Assembly (NCBI RefSeq): GCF_036010485.1
Contig: NZ_CP108568.1
Coordinates: 620,001-684,000, forward strand
Length of the DNA stretch: 64,000 nt
Direction: 5' to 3'
Origin: Streptomyces sp. NBC_01198
GTDB lineage: Bacteria; Actinomycetota; Actinomycetes; Streptomycetales; Streptomycetaceae
Translations under genes and position numbers: made by a program
The notes under the pieces: generated by a model
Databases searched by the model: none
Told to the model about the DNA's origin: nothing
Seen by the model: only the letters and a program-made list of their open reading frames with translations
Shown here: piece after piece, positions 19,901-26,501 of the stretch
Numbering within the stretch: position 1 is the first letter of the stretch
How the letters are laid out: every line of letters starts with the position of its first letter

Positions 19901-20651
19901 CCAGGGCGATCGCGGTGTTCGCGGTGGCGGCGTAGTCCGTGCCGGAACCGTCGAAGACGTGGTCGCCGTCGGTGAGTTGCCCGGTCAGCCACTGCGCGGC
20001 CGCGGCCACGTCGGCGGTCCCGCCGCCGGTCGTGGGCGGGGTCGTCGGGGCCGTGCTCGGCGGCGTGGTGGTCGGCGGCGTGGCGCCGCCGGCGCGTACG
20101 GAGGCAGGGGTGAAGGCCGGGCCGCCGGTACTGCCGCCGATGTCGGTGGGACCGAAGACCCAGGCCTCGACCTCGCCGTCCGCCGGGTGGTCGCCGAGCG
20201 CGCCGAGCGGGCTGTAGGTCCAGGTGTCCTGTCCGGCCCGCGCGGTCCAGAACGACCAGTAGGCGTCCGCCGGCGGGGTCAGCACGCAGTCGTCGTCTGC
20301 GGGCGTCGGATACTGCGTCGCGCCGTCGAAACCGTCGTTGCCGATACGGCAGATAAAGCCCGGTCCGTCGTGCACGGTGCCGGTGGTGGTGAACCCGGCG
20401 TTGTGCAGCAGGTCCATGCCGGTGGTGGGGTGCGCGTCGCAGCCGCGCAGTACCGGCCCGTCCCAGGGCCCGAAGTCCACCGCGACGATCGCCCCGTCGG
20501 TCGGCGTGCAGTCGCCGATCGGGTCCGCGTGCGCGGGCACCGCCGCCGACACCAGCCCGGCGGCGACGCTGCCGAAGGTCAGCGCGGCGGCGGCGAGCAG
20601 CACGGCGGTACGCGGCCGTCCGGGACGGCGGCGCGGGACGAGACGAAGCAC
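16968..20651 (-). CDS. Cell-wall-anchored protein: transcobalamin-like beta-domain plus three alpha/alpha-barrel repeat blocks
   Basis: The 1227-residue exported protein starts at GTG 20651. The order is: signal peptide (1-43); beta-domain (about 45-189) with YWSFWTARAGQDTWTYSPLG and EAWVFG; a Pro/Thr linker; three prenyltransferase/squalene-cyclase-type blocks (about 215-505, 555-850, 855-1150); a Gly/Ser tail; and LAATG (about 1187-1191) with a hydrophobic stretch and basic end. The last is an LAxTG sortase sorting signal. Each block carries repeats such as QCSDGGFSG, QSADGGYLP and QNADGGFRV, plus a conserved cysteine pair (HVCTAA...GxCTA). Animal intrinsic factor and transcobalamin pair an alpha6/alpha6 barrel with a beta-domain to clamp B12. 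Here the parts are the same but the order is reversed and the barrels are triplicated. As first gene after the cobalamin riboswitch, it is the likely capture protein. Confidence 0.8.
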   Translation of the reverse strand: MLRLVPRRRPGRPRTAVLLAAAALTFGSVAAGLVSAAVPAHADPIGDCTPTDGAIVAVDFGPWDGPVLRGCDAHPTTGMDLLHNAGFTTTGTVHDGPGFICRIGNDGFDGATQYPTPADDDCVLTPPADAYWSFWTARAGQDTWTYSPLGALGDHPADGEVEAWVFGPTDIGGSTGGPAFTPASVRAGGATPPTTTPPSTAPTTPPTTGGGTADVAAAAQWLTGQLTDGDHVFDGSGTDYAATANTAIALAAAGGPDTTIRAIDSFLTAHADDYLLPDATVSVPSPAAAANLALLTEVLGGDPTGVGGHDLLADLSDHVCTAAGSVGNCTAAGDFYGAFSPGTQARALLALARGGVTPPAAAVGRLTGMQCSDGGFSGSMLSPGEQCASDPGTTADAVVALKQLTGTGDALDKAQAYLLKQQSADGGYLPYEGAGSADTGTTSAAAQALKMLGRSDEAAGARSWVAARQTGAGGFAPDASGGTDPDLHASATALLAVTGSDLGSLTHTVPPPTTPPTTAPPTTPPTTASTTPAGGPTTPAATAPDLAKAVSYLINRGNLVDGHYYESSAGQNTGFADFGLTVDGVLALAATGGADDTLTGVTDFLQHGKDGSGRTIDAWTLIGTPYAQGGSLAKEALAAEVTGGDPRSYGGHDLIAALDSTVCAAADASAGCSAKGDYAYATSVFSQSLGVIAQLRAGGTAAAAGPVAYLESLQAPGGSWPSLIPATGDQDVDSTAMAMMALDLVPGQAAADAVAKGAAWMAGRQLADGGFHGAAGDSVNSAALAVQGLSLEGAVYAPQIAEARAFLAREQNADGGFRVASDSDQHGSDVRASAQAVGGSAGASFGTLLRDLGDQKAAAAGAAYLVKQLGGADHLASDYGPDYGLTADLALALAGTGGQDKALTKVTGYLAGHVADYADPAGTSDFPGPYSGAAGKLALLAEVMGQDPRHFGGFDLLTTLTGHVCTAATTDGACTAPGDFGQAYSTVSQALGVLALTRGGQQPPAATVDRLLQLQCADGGFSSPLIAPGADCVSDVDTTGYALQALAALPGHPDQAAAARGYLVKAQQKNGGYQGAAGVSSNSTALAVQALLATDKIRPQQARSGQDFLRSAQNGDGGFRITAAAGDSDTRSSTQAVPALAGTPLTTLIHALAPIAPTGDSGSSSGGAGGGAGGGAGADGAHGGGMLAATGTDVLAAAGAAALLVAAGGTLTAVRRRGAAHRIGRHQ

Positions 20652-20658
20652 AGATGGC

Positions 20659-20680
20659 CCCCCGTGTCGGCCGGCGGGGA
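20659..20680 (-). promoter_or_regulatory. Candidate ribosome-site-sequestering hairpin (riboswitch expression platform)
   Basis: On the minus strand a TCCCCG arm (20680-20675) can pair with CGGGGG (20664-20659), six base pairs including one U-G. The second arm is the G-run just upstream of GTG 20651, the only plausible ribosome-binding sequence for that gene. The pairing would hide it. How the aptamer would control this pairing is inference. Confidence 0.35.
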
Positions 20681-20767
20681 GTGCGGGCCGCGGAGGTGGG
20701 GCGGCCTGGGGGTGAGCGGCCGTCCGGTGTCCGCGCCGTAGTCCTCGACGGCGATCGTGACGTGCTG

Positions 20768-20858
20768 TTCAGCGCAGGTGGTCCGGCTCGCCCGCCTCAC
20801 GGGGGCCTACGGTTGCGGGTCAGCGCCGGACTTCGACCGGCTTCCCCTGGCTGCTGAA
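20768..20858 (-). promoter_or_regulatory. Cobalamin (B12) riboswitch aptamer
   Basis: Read on the minus strand, this 91-nt element has the conserved B12 aptamer landmarks in order: P1 arm TTCAGC (20858-20853); GGGGAAGCCGGTCGAAGTCC; GGCGCTGACCCGCAACCGTA; a variable hairpin (CCCCC...GGCGGG region); the B12 box GAGCCGGACCACCTGC (about 20789-20774); and the closing P1 arm GCTGAA (20773-20768). P1 pairs perfectly over six bases. It lies about 117 nt upstream of GTG 20651 and reads into the five-gene surface-protein/ECF operon. It should turn the operon off when cobalamin is plentiful. The short form without the upstream peripheral helices matches compact actinobacterial variants. Confidence 0.9.
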
Positions 20859-21006
20859 TCGTGGATGGGCTTCATGGCATCACGCCGCCAGGTGTGCCGT
20901 CAACGCCGCGCACAGTTGCCTTCGCCACTCCGGTGCGCACGTCACGGGGGCTGCCCACGCCGGGCGGCCACCGGGCTGCCCGGCTGGTCGCCGCCTGACG
21001 CACGCT

Positions 21007-21034
21007 GCGCCGCCGCCCGGGCGGGCGGCGGCGC
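21007..21034. terminator. 12-bp GC hairpin
   Basis: Arms 21007-21018 and 21023-21034 are perfect complements with a 4-nt loop. It is probably a second terminator for the minus-strand reductase gene, shielding the riboswitch operon. Confidence 0.5.
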
Positions 21035-21078
21035 GGTGTGCGGGCGGCGCTGTGGCCACGTCCCCGGCCGGCAGCGGG

Positions 21079-21100
21079 CGCGGATCCACCGGGATCCGCG
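21079..21100 (-). terminator. Hairpin after the FMN reductase gene
   Basis: Perfect 9-bp arms 21079-21087 and 21092-21100 with loop ACCG lie 26 bp past the reductase stop codon. Confidence 0.6.
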
Positions 21101-21126
21101 TCAGCGGGCCGGCGCCGGGGCGCGGG

Positions 21127-21687
21127 TCACTTCGCGCGGAGCGGGGCCAGCGCCTCGCTCCAGGCCACGACCTGGTCGATCGTGGTGCCGAGGACGTCGG
21201 CCTGGTGCGGGCCGGGCTTGAACTGGCTGAAGTTCTCGAAGTCGGTGAACAGCGACAGGGCGACCTGCGAGCGCACGTCGGCCAGCTGCAGCTCCCCCGC
21301 GATCAGGCGCAGGTGCTCGACGGCGCGGGCGCCGCCGACCGAGCCGTAGCTGACGAAGCCGACGGCCTTGTTGTTCCACTCGGCGTAGAGGAAGTCGATG
21401 GCGTTCTTCAGGGCGCCCGAGGTGGAGTGGTTGTACTCCGGGGTCACCATGATGAAGCCGTCGAAGGAGGCGATCTTGCTCGCCCATGCCAGCGTGTGCG
21501 GCTGCGCGTACTGCCCCATCGACGGCGGGACGATCTCGTCGAGGTGCGGCAGCTTGTAGTCCAGCAGGTCGACGAGCTCGAACTCCGCGTCGCTGCGCTG
21601 AGCGGCGATGTCGTACACCCAGCGGGCGACGGCTTCGCCGTTGCGGCCGGGACGGGTGCTGCCGAGGATGATGCCGATCTTGGTCAC
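21127..21687 (-). CDS. NADPH-dependent FMN reductase / quinone reductase-like flavoprotein
   Basis: The 186-residue flavodoxin-fold reductase has a phosphate-binding loop GSTRPGRNGEAVARW near the N-terminus, then MVTPEYNHSTSGALKNAIDFL, which is characteristic of the NADPH:FMN reductase (azoreductase/chromate reductase) family. It reduces free flavin, quinones or azo compounds. GTG 21687 is preferred: GAAGGA lies six bases upstream, and upstream in-frame codons run into the divergent promoter. It is divergent from a MarR regulator with a shared inverted-repeat region. The flavin-dependent monooxygenase beyond that regulator could use the reduced FMN it makes (inference). Confidence 0.9.
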   Translation of the reverse strand: MTKIGIILGSTRPGRNGEAVARWVYDIAAQRSDAEFELVDLLDYKLPHLDEIVPPSMGQYAQPHTLAWASKIASFDGFIMVTPEYNHSTSGALKNAIDFLYAEWNNKAVGFVSYGSVGGARAVEHLRLIAGELQLADVRSQVALSLFTDFENFSQFKPGPHQADVLGTTIDQVVAWSEALAPLRAK

Positions 21688-21731
21688 GACGGGTCCTTCA
21701 CGATCGATCCGGTCGAAGGCCGGAGTGGTAC

Positions 21732-21771
21732 TTGACACGGCAAGCAAACAACCAGATATTTGCTGCGTCAA
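21732..21771. promoter_or_regulatory. Candidate MarR operator in divergent promoter
   Basis: An imperfect inverted repeat lies between the two divergent genes: TTGAC...GCAAGCAAA (21732-21748) against TTTGCTGCGTCAA (21759-21771). The stretch is locally AT-rich. On the plus strand TAGAAT (21777-21782) could be a -10 box placing the transcript start at or near ATG 21789 (leaderless). Confidence 0.5.
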
Positions 21772-21788
21772 GCGAGTAGAATGTGGGC

Positions 21789-22247
21789 ATGGACACTCAA
21801 GAAGGTCTGCAGCCGATGAACGCGGCAGAGGAAGCCCTGGTCAGGGCACTGGGCAGGGTGCTCCATGTACTGCCGCGCGTGGTGGATCAGGACATGATGC
21901 GCGCCGGACAGCTCCCGCTTTCGGAGTATTCGGCGCTGATGTACCTCTCCGAGGCGCCGGACCGGCTGATGCGGATGAGCGAGCTGGCCGCCGCCTGCGA
22001 CCTGTCGGTCAGCGGGATGACCCGTATCGTCGCCCGGCTGGAGCAGCGCGGCCTGGTCAAGCGGGTCCGCTGCGAAACCGACGGCCGGGGCGCGAACGCC
22101 ATGCTCACCGACGCCGGTCTTGACAAGCTCAAGGAGTCCTGGCCGGCGCATCTGGCGAGCATCCGCCGGCACGTGCTCGACCATGTCGAAGGCGAGGACG
22201 TGGCCGCGCTCACCCGCGTACTGCAGCGCCTGGCGACCAGTCCCTGA
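21789..22247 (+). CDS. MarR-family transcriptional regulator
   Basis: The protein is 152 residues from ATG 21789; GTG 21783 would add two. It is a winged helix-turn-helix dimer regulator: recognition region MSELAAACDLSVSGMTRIVARLEQRGLVKR, and wing CETDGRGANAMLTDAG. No clear ribosome site precedes the start, and a possible -10 box ends seven bases upstream, which fits leaderless translation. It probably represses itself and the divergent FMN reductase through the inverted repeat at 21732-21771. The luciferase-like monooxygenase follows after 40 bp and probably shares the transcript. The effector is unknown, often a phenolic or oxidant in this family. Confidence 0.88.
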   Translation: MDTQEGLQPMNAAEEALVRALGRVLHVLPRVVDQDMMRAGQLPLSEYSALMYLSEAPDRLMRMSELAAACDLSVSGMTRIVARLEQRGLVKRVRCETDGRGANAMLTDAGLDKLKESWPAHLASIRRHVLDHVEGEDVAALTRVLQRLATSP

Positions 22248-22287
22248 ACCCGGCCCCGCCGGGTCCGCGCACGAATCGAGAACCACC

Positions 22288-23349
22288 ATGAGCACACCCG
22301 TCCCGCCCTTCCCCGAGTCCGTGACCCTCGGCCTGGACACCTTCGGCGACGTCCCGCACGACGATCAGGGGCAGCCGCTCACCCACGGCGCGGCCATCCG
22401 CGGGCTCGTGGAGGAGGGCGTACTGGCCGACCGGACCGGCCTCGACCACTTCGGCATCGGCGAGCACCACACCGACTGGATGCCGCTGTCGGCGGCCGAC
22501 GTCGTCCTCGGCGCGATCGCCGCCCGCACCTCGCGCATCCGGCTGGGCTCCGCGGTGACCGTGATCAGCTCGGACGACCCGGTGCGCGTCTTCCAGCGCT
22601 ACGCCACCCTCGACGCCGTCTCCGGCGGCCGCGCCGAGGTGATCCTCGGCCGGGGGTCGAGTACCGAGTCCTTCCCGCTCTTCGGATACGAGCTGCGCGA
22701 CTACGAGCAGCTCTTCGAGGAGAAGATCGCCCTGTTCGCCGAGCTGCTCAAGGAGGAGCCGGTCACCTGGTCGGGCAGCACGCGCGCGCCGCTCGACGGC
22801 CTGTCCGTCTACCCGCACACCGAGTCGGGCACGATCCCGACCTGGGTCGGCGTCGGCGGCAGCCCGCAGTCGGTGGTGCGCACCGCCCGCCACGGCTTCG
22901 GCCTGATGCTCGCGATCATCGGCGGCGACGTGGCGCGTTTCGCGCCGTTCTCCGAGCTGTACGGCCGGGCTCTGGAGGAGTTCGGCCGACCGGCACGGCC
23001 GGTGGGCGTCCACGCGCCCGGGCACGTGGCGGGCACCGACGAGCAGGCGTGGGAGGAGTTCCTGCCGCACCTGGAGCGGGCGATGCGCAGGGTGTCCGCC
23101 GAGCGCGGCTTCCGCGCCCCCGGCCGGGCCGACCTGATGCGGGACGTGGCGCCGGGCGGTGCGCTGCACGTGGGGTCGCCCGAGACGGTGGCCCGCAAGA
23201 TCGCCGGCACCCTCAGGACCCTCGGCGCGACCCGCTTCGACCTGAAGTACGGGATGCCCGGCATGCGGCACTCCACCGTCCTCACCAGCGTGGAGCTGTA
23301 CGGCGCCAAGGTCGCCCCGCTGGTGCGGGACATGCTCAGCGAGAGCTGA
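22288..23349 (+). CDS. LLM-class flavin-dependent oxidoreductase
   Basis: This 353-residue TIM-barrel enzyme of the bacterial luciferase-like family has the usual motifs FGIGEHHTDWMPLSA, RIRLGSAVTVISSDDPVRVFQ and GRAEVILGRGSSTESF. It would use reduced FMN (or F420) and, for monooxygenases, oxygen. EHH favours the FMN-type alkanal-monooxygenase-like branch. ATG 22288 sits behind a weak GAG site, 40 bp after the MarR gene. The divergent FMN reductase could supply reduced flavin. The substrate is unknown. Confidence 0.88.
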   Translation: MSTPVPPFPESVTLGLDTFGDVPHDDQGQPLTHGAAIRGLVEEGVLADRTGLDHFGIGEHHTDWMPLSAADVVLGAIAARTSRIRLGSAVTVISSDDPVRVFQRYATLDAVSGGRAEVILGRGSSTESFPLFGYELRDYEQLFEEKIALFAELLKEEPVTWSGSTRAPLDGLSVYPHTESGTIPTWVGVGGSPQSVVRTARHGFGLMLAIIGGDVARFAPFSELYGRALEEFGRPARPVGVHAPGHVAGTDEQAWEEFLPHLERAMRRVSAERGFRAPGRADLMRDVAPGGALHVGSPETVARKIAGTLRTLGATRFDLKYGMPGMRHSTVLTSVELYGAKVAPLVRDMLSES

Positions 23350-23437
23350 GCCGGGGCGCGGAGGGGCGCGACGTGCCCGGCGCGAGACCCGGCGTGGTTT
23401 TTGCGCGTGTCCGCGTGGCCGGGGGTAGGCGGCAGGA

Positions 23438-23908
23438 ATGGACGGTTCGGTGGGTTCGACGTGTCACGGTCGCGGCCGGCAGCAGGACGACGGTCGGTCA
23501 CAGGATGCCGTGGTGCATCTGGGCGAGGTCTACACCGGTGAGCCGGGGGACATCGCCGCCGCCAGACACCTCGCGTCGGAACTGTTCAGACGCTCGACCA
23601 GAGCGGGGATCACGGTGGCCGCGCAGGCCCTCGCGGAGGTCCAGCTGGTGGTCAGCGAGATGGTGACCAACGCGGTGAAGTTCACCGCGGGACCGTGCCG
23701 CCTGGACCTGCGGGTGGCCGACGGCGTGGTGGAGATCACCGTGTCGGACACCTCGGAGCAGATGGTGGCGGCGCTGGCCCCCGATCCGGCCCGGGTCGGC
23801 CGGCACGGCATGGAGATCGTCACGGCACTCTGCGGCGGGTTCGAAGTGACGGTGACACCCGAGGGGAAGCGGATCAGCGCGCAGCTGGCCCTGCGGCCTG
23901 CCGCCTGA
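23438..23908 (+). CDS. Anti-sigma-factor-like ATP-binding protein (RsbW/SpoIIAB-type HATPase)
   Basis: The 156-residue GHKL ATPase-fold protein has the N-box as VVSEMVTNAVKF and a second glycine segment as VGRHGMEIVTALCG. The first glycine box, normally DxGxG, reads SDTSEQM, so ATP or kinase function may be weak. Actinobacteria carry many such proteins, which bind STAS antagonists or sigma factors. It lies tail-to-tail with the sigma factor gene at 23996, separated by a bidirectional terminator, so a pairing is possible but unproven. ATG 23438 follows GGCAGGA. Confidence 0.8.
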   Translation: MDGSVGSTCHGRGRQQDDGRSQDAVVHLGEVYTGEPGDIAAARHLASELFRRSTRAGITVAAQALAEVQLVVSEMVTNAVKFTAGPCRLDLRVADGVVEITVSDTSEQMVAALAPDPARVGRHGMEIVTALCGGFEVTVTPEGKRISAQLALRPAA

Positions 23909-23942
23909 AAGGCGCCGCCGCGACGGGCGGTCCGCACGCAGC

Positions 23943-23987
23943 GACGAGCGGCCGCCCGCGGCACTGCACGCCGGGCGGCCGCTCGTC
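23943..23987. terminator. Bidirectional terminator between convergent genes
   Basis: 16-bp perfect arms (23943-23958 and 23972-23987) with a 13-nt loop lie between the anti-sigma-like gene (plus) and the sigma factor gene (minus). Confidence 0.75.
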
Positions 23988-23995
23988 AGGGGGCC

Positions 23996-24877
23996 TTACT
24001 TCTCGGTGAGCATCCCGGCGCGCAGCGTGGCCAGCGTGCGGGAGATCAGCCGGGAGACGTGCATCTGGGAGTAGCCCAGTTCGGCACCGATCTCCGCCTG
24101 CGTCATCTCCTGCCCGAAGCGCATCTGCAGGATCAGACGCTGCCGGTCGTCCAGCCGGCCGAGCATGGGTGCCAGCGCATGGAAGTCCTCGACCAGTTCC
24201 ATGGCCGGGTCCAGGGCACCGAAGGTGTCCGCGTAGGAGCGGCCGGCGTCCTCCCCCTCGTCACCGCTGGGCAGGTCGATGGAGCCGGCGGTGTAGCCGT
24301 TGGAGGCGACCAGGCCCTCGATGACCTCGTCCTCGGTGAGTTCGAGGTAGGCGGCCAGCTCGGGGACGCTGGGCGGGGTGTCCAGTACGGCGGTGAGGTG
24401 GTCGCGGGCCTTGGCCAGCTCGACACGCAGCTCCTGGAGCCGGCGCGGCACGTGGACGGCCCAGGAGGTGTCACGGAAGAACCGCTTCATCTCGCCGACG
24501 ATGTAGGGGACGGCGAAGGTGGTGAACTCCACCTCGCGGCTCAGGTCGAACCGGTCGATGGCCTTGATCAGGCCGATGGTGCCGACCTGGAGGATGTCCT
24601 CCATCTCCTCCGGGCCGCGCCCCCGGAAGCGGCGCGAGCAGAACCGCACCAGCGACATGTTCATCTCGATAAGCGTGCTGCGTGCGTACGAGTACGCCGC
24701 CGTGCCCTCTTCGAGCGACTGCAGCCCGTCGAAGAACAGCTTCGACAGTTCCCGGGCGTCCTTCGGCGCGACCTTGCCCGCCTCCTCGACGAACGGCAGT
24801 CCGCCCGTGGCCGGAACGCCGCGGAGGGCCTGAGCCGATCCTGTCGTTGTTCCCGTGCCGTGCGTGGATACCGTCAT
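23996..24877 (-). CDS. RNA polymerase sigma factor, SigB/SigF/SigG family
   Basis: The protein is 293 residues from ATG 24877. It has region 2 (DILQVGTIGLIKAIDRFD, then EFTTFAVPYIVGEMKRFFRDTSW), region 3 (VPELAAYLELTEDEVIEGL) and region 4 (QRLILQMRFGQEMTQAEIGAELGYSQMHVSRLISRTL). It is a stress or differentiation sigma factor normally held by an RsbW-type anti-sigma. A start at 24928 is also open, but it would fall inside a candidate promoter of its own class (24915-24939), so I choose 24877. The rsb switch genes are 3 kb away at 27327-32563. Whether they control this sigma factor is inference. Confidence 0.9.
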   Translation of the reverse strand: MTVSTHGTGTTTGSAQALRGVPATGGLPFVEEAGKVAPKDARELSKLFFDGLQSLEEGTAAYSYARSTLIEMNMSLVRFCSRRFRGRGPEEMEDILQVGTIGLIKAIDRFDLSREVEFTTFAVPYIVGEMKRFFRDTSWAVHVPRRLQELRVELAKARDHLTAVLDTPPSVPELAAYLELTEDEVIEGLVASNGYTAGSIDLPSGDEGEDAGRSYADTFGALDPAMELVEDFHALAPMLGRLDDRQRLILQMRFGQEMTQAEIGAELGYSQMHVSRLISRTLATLRAGMLTEK

Positions 24878-24914
24878 GGAGTCGCCCAACGTTGTCGAAT
24901 GAGTCAGCGGCCGT

Positions 24915-24939
24915 CTACCCGCACTCATTCACCGCACAC
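24915..24939 (-). promoter_or_regulatory. Candidate SigB-type promoter of the sigma factor gene
   Basis: On the minus strand GTGT (24939-24936), 15 bases, then GGGTAG (24920-24915) fits the Streptomyces SigB-class pattern GNNT-N14-16-GGGTAC/T, except for the last base. A start about 30 nt before ATG 24877 would allow autoregulation. Confidence 0.45.
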
Positions 24940-24991
24940 ACGGAAAGTTCCATGACTTTCCGCGACGTGCGGTCACCTGGGCGTCACCCGT

Positions 24992-26182
24992 TCAGGGCTG
25001 GAAGATCACCTTGATGGCACCGTCCTCCTTCTTCTGGAACATCGCGTACGCGTCGGGGGCCTGGCCCAGCGGCAGATGGTGGGTGGCGAAGGTGTCCACG
25101 CCCAGCGGGTCGTCGTCGATGAGCAGCGGCAGGATGTCGTCGCTCCAGCGCCGCACGTTGGCCTGGCCCATCCGCAGCTGGATCTGCTTGTCGAACATCC
25201 GCATCATCGGCAGCGGGTCGGCGGCCCCGCCGTACAGCCCGCTGACCGAGATCGTCCCGCCGCGGCGGACCAGGGAGACGGCAAGATCGAAGGCGCCGAG
25301 CCGGTCGATGCCCGCGGTCTCATTGACCTTCTCCGCCCACGAGCGCGGCAGCAGGTCGACGGCGGCCTGGGCGAGCTTGGTGACGGGGCTGCCGTGGGCC
25401 TCGGTGCCGACCGCGTCGATGACGCTGTCGGCACCCCGGCCGCCGGTGAGTTCCCTGATCGCCTCGGCCAGGTCGTCGGAGGAGTCGTAGGCACTCAGAT
25501 CCACCGCCACGGTGCCGTCGAGCCTTGCCCGCTCCAGCCGCTCGGGGACGAGGTCGACGCCGACGACCAGTTCCACCCCGAGGTGGCGGGCGACCCGGCA
25601 GGCCATCGCGCCGATCGGCCCCAGCCCGAGCACCACCAGGGTGCCGCCGGCCGGCACGTCCGCGTACTGCACGGCCTGCCAGGCGGTGGGCAGCACGTCG
25701 GACAGCAGCACGAAGCGGTCGTCCGGCGGGCCCTGCGGCACCTTGATCGGGCCGTACTGCGCCTGCGGCACCCGCAGGTACTCCGCCTGCGCGCCGGGCA
25801 CCGAGCCGTAGAACTTGGTGTAGCCGAACAGCGCGGCACCCGTGCCGTGCTTGGTGACCTGGGTGGTCTCGCACTGGGTGGGCAGGCCCCGCCGGCACAT
25901 CCAGCAGGTCCCGCAGGCAATCTGGAAGGGCACCACGACCCGGTCGCCCGGCGCGAGGTTCGGCACCGCGGAGCCGGTCTCCTCCACGATGCCGATCGGT
26001 TCGTGGCCGAGGATGTCGCCGGGGGTCATCAACGGTGCGAGCACCTCGTAGAGGTGCAGGTCGGATCCGCACAGGCCGGAGGAGGTGACGCGGATGAGCG
26101 CGTCGGTGTCCTCCTGGATCGAGGGGTCGGGGACGTTCTCCACACGGACGTCCCGCTTGCCGTGCCAGACGGTCGCACGCAT
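24992..26182 (-). CDS. Zinc-dependent alcohol dehydrogenase, formaldehyde dehydrogenase-like
   Basis: The 396-residue MDR enzyme has catalytic zinc motifs CGSDLHLYEV and GHEPIGIVEETG. All four structural-zinc cysteines are present (CGTCWMCRRGLPTQC), and the nucleotide-binding stretch is LVVLGLGPIGAMACRVARHLG. The long form with the insertion around SPVTKLAQAAVDLL resembles glutathione-independent formaldehyde dehydrogenase-like proteins common in actinobacteria. ATG 26182 follows GAGGTGAG. It probably detoxifies aldehydes or acts on alcohols; the substrate is unproven. Confidence 0.9.
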   Translation of the reverse strand: MRATVWHGKRDVRVENVPDPSIQEDTDALIRVTSSGLCGSDLHLYEVLAPLMTPGDILGHEPIGIVEETGSAVPNLAPGDRVVVPFQIACGTCWMCRRGLPTQCETTQVTKHGTGAALFGYTKFYGSVPGAQAEYLRVPQAQYGPIKVPQGPPDDRFVLLSDVLPTAWQAVQYADVPAGGTLVVLGLGPIGAMACRVARHLGVELVVGVDLVPERLERARLDGTVAVDLSAYDSSDDLAEAIRELTGGRGADSVIDAVGTEAHGSPVTKLAQAAVDLLPRSWAEKVNETAGIDRLGAFDLAVSLVRRGGTISVSGLYGGAADPLPMMRMFDKQIQLRMGQANVRRWSDDILPLLIDDDPLGVDTFATHHLPLGQAPDAYAMFQKKEDGAIKVIFQP

Positions 26183-26501
26183 CAGGCTCACCTCGCCGGT
26201 CGGGTTCGTCGGGCCGTGGCGGCGTCGTCCCGCCGCCGGGGCCGTCGCATCCGACGCGCGGCCCGCGGCCACGGGCCCGTCACGTCCACTGGTGCGGCTG
26301 CCCGCGGGCCGACGCGGCAAACAGCCGCACCGTCCGCGATGTCCGGAGCGCGCCTTTCGCACCCCGGGGCGGCGGGGCGTCCCCGGTGGAGGTGAAACCG
26401 CTGCGTCCCGGGGACACCCCGTCGATGTGCTCCTGTCCGCGATCCGCCGCGTCATCCCCCGCGGCGGCCCCGCGTCCGGCCGCACCGGCGACCGCGGCCG
26501 G
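26183..26501. other. 319-bp intergenic region, nothing recognised
   Basis: This is GC-rich sequence between the zinc dehydrogenase start and the YrdC-family stop, both on the minus strand. It must hold the dehydrogenase promoter. I see no coding sequence, clear operator or long hairpin. Confidence 0.5.

Noticed and set aside
16785..20741. Very long plus-strand open frame (over 1300 codons) opposite the surface-protein gene
   Set aside because: It is the antisense shadow of a high-GC gene. Composition is Gly/Arg/Val-rich without domains, whereas the minus strand has a signal peptide, repeats and a sorting signal. The same applies to other long frames opposite real genes.
23408..23428. SigB-like promoter GCGT-N14-GGGTAG before the anti-sigma-like gene
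   Set aside because: The -10 would lie so close to ATG 23438 that the ribosome site would not be transcribed. GGGTAG strings occur by chance in this GC-rich DNA (also near 37487 and 47270).
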